Part shown: in pieces, positions 1 through 6,875 of the stretch
Layout: the number at the start of each line of letters is the position of its first letter
How positions within the stretch are numbered: position 1 is the stretch's first letter
Origin: Candidatus Zhuqueibacterota bacterium RBG_16_48_16
GTDB lineage: Bacteria; Zhuqueibacterota; Zhuqueibacteria; Residuimicrobiales; Sediminimicrobiaceae
Direction: 5' to 3'
Length of the DNA: 10,732 nucleotides
NCBI GenBank assembly: GCA_001771235.1
Contig: METF01000190.1
Coordinates: forward strand, 1-10,732
Made by a program: the position numbers and the translations under genes
Notes under the pieces: generated by a model
What the model was told of the DNA's origin: nothing
Seen by the model: only the letters and a program-made list of their open reading frames with translations
Databases searched by the model: none

Positions 1-67
1 CCATCATTCCATTATTCCAGTCTCTTTATCAGTAATTTGGCGTCAATCGTTTCGCTCTCGTCGGTTT

Positions 68-90
68 GCCCGTCCTGGATCGGTACGGGC
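68..90. other. Stem-loop downstream of the porin gene
   Basis: GCCCGT (68-73) and ACGGGC (85-90) form a perfect 6-bp stem. Two more pairs (CC with GG) are possible inside it with one bulged base. It lies just past the porin stop codon, so it could mark the mRNA 3' end. There is no T-run on either strand, so I do not call it an intrinsic terminator. Confidence 0.3.
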
Positions 91-108
91 CGGGGAGGCA
101 CAGCATCG

Positions 109-1188
109 CTAGAAATTAATCGTCATTTGCGAACGAATTTGCAGGACCGTTTCATCAACAGCCTTGCTGTCCTCGATTTCGGCGTTGAGCTGGAGTCGCG
201 TGTTGCTGCCGAAATAGAAAGCGGGGCCAAAGCGAACATACATGGCTTCGTTATTATCGATGTTTTTATCCGGCTCCAGGTAGGAAATACCGGCAGCCAA
301 TTCCCAGCCATCCAGGCCGGCCAGGGCGCTCCGGGATGTTGAAAGCTTGCTTTTCCAGCGACAGGTTGCATCGGCAAGAGTGAATTTGGTATCCTCATCT
401 TTACCGGTAAAGTCTTTGCTCATGCCGCCCAAAGCCAGGCCGCCCTCGATGTCCAGGCCTGCGGGCAGGTAAATGCCAAAGTCCGGAACAAGAGCATAGA
501 CATTGCCTCGGTTATCAGACCCTGGGGTGTTTTTGCCTAGATTATTTACCGCGCCGGAAATGCCAATCTGAAAGATGTCCCCGGTGGGAATAAGAATTCG
601 CCCACTCAGCAGCTTGCCGTTATTGATAACATCACTCTTTGTCCGACCGGCATCTTCACGCCCGCCTTCACCGGCACCGTTGGAATAATTCACCGCAAAA
701 TCGGTTTTGCCGAGATGGCCGCCGAATTCAACGCCAATCTGTCGGGCGGACAGGTTATAATCGACCAGGAATTCGGCTACGGCGCTTCGCTCCACTAACA
801 AAAGGCTGCCGGATGAGCGCAACTCTTCCCGCCAAACCGGGACTTTGAATTGGCCAACGCGAAGAAAAAAGTTGTCGAACAAGGTCAGCTTTCCTTCGGC
901 ATCTAAGATGCGGGGGCTGTTATCGCGGACTTCCATTTGAAAATTGGTGGAAATCTGATCGGTGACAATCCCCAAAACCTGAAATCGGCCCCTGCGGATG
1001 CGAAATCCATTGTTGGTCCGGTCGGCGTCGCTGTTTGTCTCCGTGTTGTAAAGATGCTGCACTTGAATTCGGCCAAGCGCAGTCCAGCTTGAAGATTTTT
1101 TCGCAATAACCTGTTGCGCAAAGCTGCCCTCGTGAATGAAACATACCAAGGCTAGTACCAAAACACCGATGAGTTTGGAATTCATCAT
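109..1188 (-). CDS. OprO/OprP-like phosphate-selective outer-membrane porin
   Basis: Predicted outer-membrane beta-barrel that would let phosphate or other anions into the periplasm. Residues 1-24 form a signal peptide with a hydrophobic core and likely cleavage after SFA. The conserved part of the porin O/P family is visible: GFRIRRGRF at 61-69, the lipid-facing GQFKVPVWREEL at 112-123 and VERS at 132-135. The protein alternates beta-type segments and ends in Phe (TINF), the usual barrel-assembly C-terminus. At 359 residues it is shorter than Pseudomonas OprP (about 440). A GAGG ribosome site lies 3 nt before the first ATG but 6 nt before the second (1185), so translation may begin at Met2. 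Selectivity for phosphate is inferred from the family and from the Pho-type promoter upstream; the arginine and lysine ligands cannot be placed from sequence alone. Confidence 0.82.
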   Translation of the reverse strand: MMNSKLIGVLVLALVCFIHEGSFAQQVIAKKSSSWTALGRIQVQHLYNTETNSDADRTNNGFRIRRGRFQVLGIVTDQISTNFQMEVRDNSPRILDAEGKLTLFDNFFLRVGQFKVPVWREELRSSGSLLLVERSAVAEFLVDYNLSARQIGVEFGGHLGKTDFAVNYSNGAGEGGREDAGRTKSDVINNGKLLSGRILIPTGDIFQIGISGAVNNLGKNTPGSDNRGNVYALVPDFGIYLPAGLDIEGGLALGGMSKDFTGKDEDTKFTLADATCRWKSKLSTSRSALAGLDGWELAAGISYLEPDKNIDNNEAMYVRFGPAFYFGSNTRLQLNAEIEDSKAVDETVLQIRSQMTINF

Positions 1189-1292
1189 TCACCTCATAAG
1201 ATTAGTTTTGTGTTTGATGGATCAAACACCTGTTTATGAAACAAGCTCTCCTTTTTGTCCGGATACGGAATACTCCGTAAAATGACAACACC

Positions 1293-1347
1293 ATATTACG
1301 GTGCCACTGTTATTTCAAAGTAAAGCTTCCGTTAAGAAATTGTTAAG
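1293..1347 (-). promoter_or_regulatory. Pho-box promoter of the porin gene
   Basis: In the gene's direction, four hexamers occur every 11 nt: CTTAAC (1347-1342), CTTAAC (1336-1331), CTTTAC (1325-1320) and the weaker AATAAC (1314-1309). Exactly 10 nt later comes TAATAT (1298-1293), a good -10 hexamer. No -35 element is visible, as expected for an activator-dependent Pho promoter. The same layout precedes the phosphate transporter gene. It resembles known PhoB/PhoP sites, which are direct repeats with an 11-nt period. The start of transcription would fall near 1286, giving a leader of about 100 nt. Regulation by the PhoB encoded at 4595 is inferred. Confidence 0.72.
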
Positions 1348-1383
1348 AAAAACCCTGACAGGGTTCCGAACCCTGTCAGGGTT
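1348..1383 (-). terminator. Nested-palindrome hairpin, likely terminator of the phosphate transporter gene
   Basis: Two 15-nt arms (1351-1365 and 1369-1383) are perfect reverse complements around a 3-nt loop. On the minus strand the hairpin runs into a T-run (1352-1348), 35 nt past the transporter stop codon, so it fits an intrinsic terminator. Each arm is itself a palindrome (AACCCTG, one base, CAGGGTT), a form typical of REP-like dispersed repeats. Whether it is also a repeat family cannot be judged from one copy. Confidence 0.65.
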
Positions 1384-1417
1384 ACAACCATTGCAATATA
1401 CGCTAGGAATCGTTCTA

Positions 1418-3682
1418 CTATGCCCGCTTCTTGGACTTTTTACGAGACACCGGTTTGGCTGACGTGAACGATATATCGTACCCATCCAGCAAATCGCATG
1501 ATTGATCGATAATCTGTAAGAGGTGTGAGATGATATTCAAATAGAGCAGTCCCTGTCTCGTTTTTACGTCGTCTTTTTTGATTCTTTTGATTTGTTCTTT
1601 GTTTAACAGCTCAAGCTCGCTTTTTATCGTCTTGTGCAAGGCATTTGCTTCTTCCAGCGATCTATTATCCCGCTTGTCGATAACGCCGTTCACTTTTTTT
1701 ATCAATTTTTCAATTTTTGAGTGAACGGTTGAAAGCTCCTGCTTTTGCCAATCCGATAATCCCTTATGTTTGTTTTCGACGTGCGTCATGCAGAGGTCGT
1801 ACAAATCCTTGGTGTGTCGGCTCGATTCGCGCAGGGAGCCGATCACTTTCGGGCTTAGCTCCAGCCCGCCATCGGCAAGGGGTTGCTGCATGAGCTTGAA
1901 AATTTTTGCCACAAGCTTTCTGGCTTCTTTTTTTGTGTCGTCAACCTGTTGTTTTATGCTTCTGAGCGTTTTGCGGTTTTCTTCGAACAAACCCTTAAAA
2001 GTGGTATTCAATGATGTCAAAATGGCGTTATTATAATTAACGATCCGCTGGCTGAGAGACTTTTCGGCATCATGGGCCTCCGCGAGTGCTTTGGCTTTTT
2101 CTTCTTCACTGTCTTTTTCCCGCTTTTTGTGAATCTTGCGGGTGTGAACAAGAAAAAAGATGGTGGCAAAACCCAGCACAATGATGGCAGGAGCCTCTAA
2201 ATAATAGATGATTATTGCGACAATAAAGGCCACCGTAGAGGCCATGAAAGCCGTAAAGAACCAGCCGCCGATGACGGTCAGCACGCCGGAGACGCGGTAT
2301 ACGGCGCTTTCTCTGCCCCAGGCGCGATCCGACAGGGAGCTGCCCATCGCCACCATAAAGGTCACGTAAGTCGTTGATAGCGGCAGCTTCAGTGAGGTCG
2401 CAAAAGAAATCAAAGCGCTGGCAACCATGAGATTGACCGATGCCCTGATCAGGTCGAAGGAAGGCTGGTGTTTTCGAACATCTTTATCTTTTAAAAATCC
2501 GGATTGATCGAAGCGTTTTGCCAGGGCGTTCTTAATCGGCCCGGGGATGAATTTTTGCAGAGACCCGGCTAACGACACCACCATGCGCACGATGACCCGT
2601 GAGAGAAAGGAGGCTTCGAATCGCTCGTCTCCTTCTTCGCTTTGCCTGCCCAGGTCGACTTCGGTTTTGGTGACCGTCCGGGCCTTTTTCGACAGCCACA
2701 GCGTAGCGACCATCACTGCTCCGGCAAACAAAAGCATCCAGGTCTGGGTTTTAACCTCGCCGGCCAATGCGGCCATGTTGGCCAGCGCCGGGTTACCCCC
2801 GGCGGCCACGGCAATCTTGAAAGCATTGAATCCCGCCAACGGGACACCGATAAAGTTGACCAAATCGTTGGCGGCAAAGGCCATGGCCAGGGCGCCGGTT
2901 CCGATCAGGACGATGGGTTTTAAAATATGAACCCTGGTAAACCATAGCAACAATTGCAGCACTACAGCCCAAAAGGCAAAATTGATAAGAAGGATCACTC
3001 CGGTATGGCTCATAATCCAGGCTATGGTCTCTTCGGACATAAAGGAAGCGCCTTTGGCCCCTTTGATGAGAATGAAATAAGTGATAAAGGTCAATGCGAC
3101 ACCGCCCCATAGGGCTCCGTAGCGTTTGAGTCGTTTTTTGAAATGAAAGGTAAAGATAAGCCGGGTAATATACTGGACGATGGCACCCACCGTAAAGGCA
3201 ATCACAATCGAAATGAGGATGCCCGAAATGATGGCGAGAGCTTTTGCCGTGTTGATATAGTTGACCAGCTCGGCGAGGCTTTGTCCGGCATGCCGGATTT
3301 TAATCATCGAAACGGCGATGGCGGCGCCGAGCAGCTCAAAAATGATCGATACGGTGGTGGAGGTGGGCAGCCCGTAGGTGTTATAGAGATCGAGGAGAAT
3401 GAGATCGGTCAGCGCCACGGCTAAACAGATCACCAGCAGCTCGGGCATCACAAAATGATCGGGATTAAAAATCCCCTTTCTGGCGACCTCCATCATACCG
3501 CTTGAAAAGGTCACCCCGGCCATGATGCCCAAACCGGCCACGATCATGATCGCCCAGCGGGGGGCGACTCTCGAGCCGACGGCTGAGTTTAAAAAATTGA
3601 CCGCGTCATTGGCGACCCCCACCATCAGGTCGGAGATTGCCAGAACAAACAAAAGCCCGATACTGAAATAATACAGTTCCAT
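1418..3682 (-). CDS. PiT-family inorganic phosphate transporter with C-terminal PhoU-like domain
   Basis: Inner-membrane permease for inorganic phosphate or metal-phosphate, driven by an ion gradient in this family. Both halves of the PHO4 inverted duplication are present. The first has GVANDAVNFLNSAVGS (22-37) and GLPTSTTV (104-111). The second has AANDLVN (270-276) and LPLSTTYV (433-440), with SDRAWGRE just after. Membrane helices run to about residue 512. The remaining 240 residues are charged, helical and cytoplasmic, and resemble PhoU/DUF47, with a Lys/Arg-rich tail. Single PiT proteins are about 420-530 residues, so 754 fits a PiT-PhoU fusion. No separate phoU is seen here, so the tail may link transport to PhoR signalling (inference). 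AGAGGA lies 5 nt before the ATG. The gene has its own Pho-type promoter, a leader of about 165 nt and a terminator. Confidence 0.9.
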   Translation of the reverse strand: MELYYFSIGLLFVLAISDLMVGVANDAVNFLNSAVGSRVAPRWAIMIVAGLGIMAGVTFSSGMMEVARKGIFNPDHFVMPELLVICLAVALTDLILLDLYNTYGLPTSTTVSIIFELLGAAIAVSMIKIRHAGQSLAELVNYINTAKALAIISGILISIVIAFTVGAIVQYITRLIFTFHFKKRLKRYGALWGGVALTFITYFILIKGAKGASFMSEETIAWIMSHTGVILLINFAFWAVVLQLLLWFTRVHILKPIVLIGTGALAMAFAANDLVNFIGVPLAGFNAFKIAVAAGGNPALANMAALAGEVKTQTWMLLFAGAVMVATLWLSKKARTVTKTEVDLGRQSEEGDERFEASFLSRVIVRMVVSLAGSLQKFIPGPIKNALAKRFDQSGFLKDKDVRKHQPSFDLIRASVNLMVASALISFATSLKLPLSTTYVTFMVAMGSSLSDRAWGRESAVYRVSGVLTVIGGWFFTAFMASTVAFIVAIIIYYLEAPAIIVLGFATIFFLVHTRKIHKKREKDSEEEKAKALAEAHDAEKSLSQRIVNYNNAILTSLNTTFKGLFEENRKTLRSIKQQVDDTKKEARKLVAKIFKLMQQPLADGGLELSPKVIGSLRESSRHTKDLYDLCMTHVENKHKGLSDWQKQELSTVHSKIEKLIKKVNGVIDKRDNRSLEEANALHKTIKSELELLNKEQIKRIKKDDVKTRQGLLYLNIISHLLQIIDQSCDLLDGYDISFTSAKPVSRKKSKKRA

Positions 3683-3855
3683 TAGTTCCTCTTAGATTTT
3701 CATTGTCGGAGAGTATGGAATGAAGTGAATTGTTTTGTCGGTCGCAGGCTGAGACGAAGATGAAAAGCCCCATCTTTTCGCGGGCGAGAATGTGACAAAA
3801 GAAGTCATTCAAGCTGTGCTATTCTCTCCAGGTAGTTTCTGCCAATTTTTAAGAC

Positions 3856-3910
3856 ATTGTACCGTTCGAAAATTAACTTTTTGTTAAGTTCATGTTAAGA
3901 AATTGTTAAG
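3856..3910 (-). promoter_or_regulatory. Pho-box promoter of the phosphate transporter gene
   Basis: In the gene's direction, three perfect CTTAAC hexamers (3910-3905, 3899-3894, 3888-3883) and a degenerate GTTAAT (3877-3872) follow an exact 11-nt period. TACAAT (3861-3856), a 5/6 match to the -10 consensus, starts after exactly 10 nt. The first 17 bases, CTTAACAATTTCTTAAC, are identical to those at the porin promoter. Transcription would begin near 3849. This is the clearest regulatory site in the window; binding by the PhoB encoded at 4595 is inferred from the repeat layout and the target genes. Confidence 0.78.
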
Positions 3911-4162
3911 TTCTTAAAAGGCTTGATTTGATGAAAATTTCGCCCTAACTTTGATCCGTGCAGGATACCTAGGATTACAACGCAATTTTTCATGTCAATT
4001 CCTTAAGTTCGTAGGGTGGGAATTCAAACCCACCTCTTTGCCCAAGCGAGAGGTAGGGAATTGATTCAAGAGCAGTAGCAACATAAGTGTTGCCTGATTC
4101 AAAATTGGATATTAATTTACAAAAACATAACCATAAAATATTGCAGACATTGTGGAAAAAAC
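3911..4162. other. AT-rich intergenic region with several hairpins, upstream of the nucleotidyltransferase
   Basis: No coding sequence is evident. The 480-nt gap from 3683 holds the transporter leader and promoter and then this stretch. It contains GGTGGG/CCCACC (4015-4034), the overlapping ACCTCT/AGAGGT (4032-4054), which would compete with the first, and GCAACA/TGTTGC (4078-4093) flanked by two copies of TGATTCAA (4062-4069 and 4095-4102). A weak -10-like TAAAAT lies at 4134-4139, 23 nt before the nucleotidyltransferase ATG, without a convincing -35. Confidence 0.5.
4078..4093. repeat. Perfect 6-bp hairpin between TGATTCAA direct repeats
   Basis: GCAACA, loop TAAG, TGTTGC. Direct 8-nt repeats TGATTCAA start at 4062 and 4095, exactly 33 nt apart (three helical turns). 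The position 60-100 nt upstream of the nucleotidyltransferase start would suit an operator, but no regulator is identified. Confidence 0.35.
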
Positions 4163-4510
4163 ATGAGACTATTTAGCGAGTGGCAAAAGAAACCATCTGA
4201 TGCGCAAGTTCTACTAAACAAAATACGAACAGAAGTACACTCGATAGTTCCAAATGCAGATATTATTCTTTATGGTTCAAGGGTTCGTGGGGAAGCGAGC
4301 AAAGATTCAGATTGGGATTTATTAATACTCGTTGATCAGCCGGTAGATAATAACCTGATAACAAAACTTCGAGACAGTCTATATGAAACAGAATTGGAGA
4401 CCGACGAAATTTTGAGTTGTATTGTTCGCTCAAAACAGGATTGGTATTCTCCAAAATATTCGGTTTTACCATTCAAGGGTATTGTCGAAAAAGAGGGGGT
4501 CTTACTGTGA
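4163..4510 (+). CDS. MNT-type minimal nucleotidyltransferase (antitoxin-like)
   Basis: Small member of the DNA polymerase beta-like nucleotidyltransferase fold. In the characterised HEPN-MNT (HepT-MntA) pairs such an enzyme transfers AMP to the HEPN ribonuclease and silences it. The active-site signature is intact: GSRVRG at 38-43, followed by SDWD at 49-52, which supplies the two metal-binding aspartates D50 and D52. A third acid may be D81 or E82 in the ETDE stretch. Its 115 residues are normal for a MNT antitoxin. The ribosome site is weak (GGA before an A-run). The gene is AT-richer than phoB and phoR next to it, which suggests acquisition. The expected HEPN gene follows at once but is only a fragment, so this antitoxin has no intact partner in the window. 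Confidence 0.82.
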   Translation: MRLFSEWQKKPSDAQVLLNKIRTEVHSIVPNADIILYGSRVRGEASKDSDWDLLILVDQPVDNNLITKLRDSLYETELETDEILSCIVRSKQDWYSPKYSVLPFKGIVEKEGVLL

Positions 4511-4590
4511 ATGATAGTCATCGTGATGATCTAATTCGATATCGGCTTGAAAGATCGAAAGAAACAATATCTCAATTACTAAAGAGTTGA
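4507..4590 (+). pseudogene. Truncated HEPN-domain gene (N-terminal remnant)
   Basis: A GTG at 4507 overlaps the nucleotidyltransferase stop codon (GTGA) and opens 27 codons ending at TGA 4588-4590. The product contains DDLIRYRLERSKETIS, which closely resembles the first helix of HEPN proteins that follow MNT genes; intact ones run to about 120-140 residues. The two conserved polar patches of the HEPN active site (R-x4-6-H) are absent, so it cannot be a working RNase. The coding similarity fades after about codon 22, and the last bases hold the phoB ribosome site. This looks like a deletion junction. A coincidental short ORF is possible, but the overlap and the sequence argue against it. Confidence 0.62.
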
Positions 4591-4594
4591 TGTA

Positions 4595-5293
4595 ATGGAA
4601 AAAACAATTCTCGTTGTCGATGATGAACAGGATATTCTGGACCTGGTCGTCTACAATCTCGAACAGGAAGGCTATAAAACGATCTCGGCGGACGATGGAG
4701 AAGAGGCCATAGAAAAGGCCGTCGCCGCGTCGCCCGACCTGATCATTCTGGACATCATGCTTCCGGGCAAAGATGGCCTGGAGGTTCTCCGTGAAATTCG
4801 CAAACATCCGAACGCGCAAAACATCCCGGTCATTTTCCTGACGGCAAAAGACAGCGAATTTGACGAAGTGCTTGGCCTCGAGCTCGGTGCGGACGATTAT
4901 ATTGTCAAACCCATCAGCATGCGCAAGCTCCTGGCCCGGGTTAAGAATGCCTTGCGTAAATCGGTCGCGCAACCGGCCTTGAATGACAAGGTGATCGTGG
5001 TTCGCAACATAGAGATCGATCCAGCGAGTTACCAAGTGAAGGTATCCGGCGAGCCGGTCGGTTTGACAAAAAAGGAGTTCGACATACTTTATTACCTGGC
5101 CAAACGGCCGGGCAGGGTCATTACCAGGAAAATCCTTCTGGATGAGATCTGGGGAACCAATGTGATCGTCATCGACCGGACTATTGATGTGCATATTCGA
5201 AAAATCCGCGAAAAGCTGGGAAAAGACAACATCGACCTGATCGTCACTATCAAAGGGGTCGGCTACAGGTTCAAAAAAGCAGAGCAGGAATGA
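4595..5293 (+). CDS. phoB: Phosphate-response regulator PhoB (OmpR family)
   Basis: DNA-binding response regulator of a two-component system. The receiver domain (about 3-120) has the acidic pair D9/D10, the phosphoacceptor D53 in LDIMLPG, T83 and K105 in VKP. A winged-helix output domain follows (about 130-230), with LTKKEFDILYYL and the recognition-helix region VIDRTIDVHIRKIREKLG. The length of 232 is standard. The start is 4 nt after the HEPN remnant, with AAAGAG 8 nt before the ATG. The stop overlaps the phoR start (ATGA), so the two are translationally coupled. The name rests on the phoR-type partner and on the phosphate porin and permease next door with Pho-type repeats. No Pho box lies directly upstream of phoB, so autoregulation as in other bacteria is not supported here. 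Confidence 0.85.
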   Translation: MEKTILVVDDEQDILDLVVYNLEQEGYKTISADDGEEAIEKAVAASPDLIILDIMLPGKDGLEVLREIRKHPNAQNIPVIFLTAKDSEFDEVLGLELGADDYIVKPISMRKLLARVKNALRKSVAQPALNDKVIVVRNIEIDPASYQVKVSGEPVGLTKKEFDILYYLAKRPGRVITRKILLDEIWGTNVIVIDRTIDVHIRKIREKLGKDNIDLIVTIKGVGYRFKKAEQE

Positions 5294-6756
5294 AAATTTC
5301 GTTTCGCCAAAAATTGATTTTTCTATCGCTCTCCCTGCTGGTCATCGTAACGGCGGCGGCGAGTTTTATTACAACCTACGAGCTGCAGCGATTTTACAAG
5401 ATCAAGATATTTGACCAGCTCAAAAGCCAGTTGTACCAGGTTGAATTTTTGCTGAATGACGATAATTTCACTTTGGCAAATGGTGAGCTGGCTTACAATC
5501 GCTGGGTTAGCTACGCCCGCTCGGCGAGATTCCGATTAACTTTTATGGACTCTTCGGGCGTGGTGCTGTTTGATTCGAACGTTCCGAAAGACTCGCTGCT
5601 GTTTGTTGAAAGCCATCTCGTCCGGCGTGAGATGCAACAAGCGCTGGCATCCGGTTTCGGAAAAGACCAGCGGATCAGCGGGACGATCCATCAACCGCTT
5701 TTTTACGCTGCGAAAAGGGTGGATACCTCATCGACTCGCCAGGATGCCATCAAGGGAATTCACTATGTAAGGGTGGCTATTCCCCTAAAAGAAGTCGAGG
5801 ATGTTCTCAACGATGTGCGCTGGAAGATTTTTGGCGGCGGCGGCATTTCGCTGCTCATCATCGCATTCTTTAGCTACTGGCTTTCCAGCAGGCTCACCTA
5901 TCCCATTCATAAGCTGGCGAAGGTTGCCGAGTCCATCAACCAGGGGCAGCTCGACGCCCGGTTCGATCATGATTCGGAAGATGAGATCGGGGAGTTGGCA
6001 GAGTTGCTGAATGATATTATGGAGAAACTGCAAAACGACCTGGTGCAAATGCGCAAGCTGGAAAAAATGCGCAGCCAGTTTCTCGGCAACGTCTCGCACG
6101 AATTGCGGACGCCCATTTTTGCCGTCCAGGGATATTTGGAAACGCTTCTTGCCGACGGCGATTACAACAAAAAAACAGCGCGAAAATTCATTAGCAACGC
6201 CTATCAACAAGCGGTTCGCCTGAACAATCTCCTCACCGATCTCATCAACATTTCCCGCATCGAATCCGGTGAGATGCAAATGAGTTTTGATAACTTTAAC
6301 CTGAAAAAGTGGCTGGCCCGGGTGGTGGATGAAATGCAAAGCACCGCACAAGAACACGATGTCAAACTGGTTTCCAATTCCGATTCGGCCTCGAAAAAAA
6401 TAAAAACGCTCGGCGATCAGGCCCGGTTGCACCAGGTGATGACAAATCTCATCAGCAATGCGATTAAATACAACGTGCCAAAAGGTACGGTAGAAATTGG
6501 CTATATCGATCTGGGCGCGAATGTTGAAATTTATGTAAAGGATTCCGGCAGGGGGGTTCCGGATGAACACATACCGCGCATTTTTGAGCGTTTCTACCGC
6601 GTTGACAAAGAACGCTCCCGTTCCGTGGGGGGAACCGGCCTGGGGCTTGCCATCGTCAAACACATCGTCGAAGCGCATGGCAGCCATATTCATGTAGAGA
6701 GCGTGGTCGGACGAGGCTCGCGCTTTAGCTTTGCGTTGAGAAAGACGGGGTATTAG
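5290..6756 (+). CDS. phoR: PhoR-like sensor histidine kinase
   Basis: Membrane kinase that would phosphorylate PhoB when phosphate is low. In order: TM1 (about 9-28); a periplasmic sensor of about 145 residues with the pattern FMDSSGVVLFDS (85-96), typical of extracellular PAS-like folds of PhoR-type kinases; TM2 (about 180-199); HAMP (about 200-252); HisKA with the phosphorylatable H270 in VSHELRTP; and HATPase_c with the N box NLISNAIKYN (386-395), DSGRG (418-422), the F box and GGTGLGLAIV (447-456). All catalytic motifs are intact. Unlike E. coli PhoR there is a real periplasmic domain and no PAS between HAMP and HisKA. The assignment as PhoR rather than another OmpR-class sensor rests mainly on the neighbours. 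What the sensor domain perceives is unknown. Confidence 0.85.
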   Translation: MKISFRQKLIFLSLSLLVIVTAAASFITTYELQRFYKIKIFDQLKSQLYQVEFLLNDDNFTLANGELAYNRWVSYARSARFRLTFMDSSGVVLFDSNVPKDSLLFVESHLVRREMQQALASGFGKDQRISGTIHQPLFYAAKRVDTSSTRQDAIKGIHYVRVAIPLKEVEDVLNDVRWKIFGGGGISLLIIAFFSYWLSSRLTYPIHKLAKVAESINQGQLDARFDHDSEDEIGELAELLNDIMEKLQNDLVQMRKLEKMRSQFLGNVSHELRTPIFAVQGYLETLLADGDYNKKTARKFISNAYQQAVRLNNLLTDLINISRIESGEMQMSFDNFNLKKWLARVVDEMQSTAQEHDVKLVSNSDSASKKIKTLGDQARLHQVMTNLISNAIKYNVPKGTVEIGYIDLGANVEIYVKDSGRGVPDEHIPRIFERFYRVDKERSRSVGGTGLGLAIVKHIVEAHGSHIHVESVVGRGSRFSFALRKTGY

Positions 6757-6790
6757 ATCACAACATTGATGAATCTTTGCCAGGAATCAT

Positions 6791-6819
6791 TTGACTTTTT
6801 CCTAGAATTCGGGTAGTTT
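6791..6819 (+). promoter_or_regulatory. Possible promoter of the DUF5678/protease gene pair
   Basis: TTGACT (6791-6796) matches the -35 consensus at 5 of 6 positions and is 17 nt from TAGTTT (6814-6819), which is a poor -10 (3 of 6). It lies in the 119-nt gap between phoR and the small genes, where a promoter is expected. Confidence 0.3.
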
Positions 6820-6875
6820 AACACGAAGCTTAGAGGGAGACTTGTTATCGGAAAGGTTAATCATGAGGAGCTATT

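Noticed and set aside
3606..3812. Minus-strand frame overlapping the transporter start
   Set aside because: It runs out of frame into the permease and has no motif; the upstream part is leader sequence.
4080..4594. Pho box directly upstream of phoB
   Set aside because: I looked for CTTAAC/GTTAAG hexamers in an 11-nt register and found none; phoB autoregulation is not supported by this sequence.
4502..5194. Long minus-strand frame antisense to phoB
   Set aside because: It lies wholly opposite a well-supported response regulator, has no recognisable motif and no ribosome site; codon structure of phoB explains it.
5785..6693. 302-codon minus-strand frame antisense to phoR
   Set aside because: The opposite strand encodes intact HAMP, HisKA and ATPase motifs; the antisense product shows no family features.
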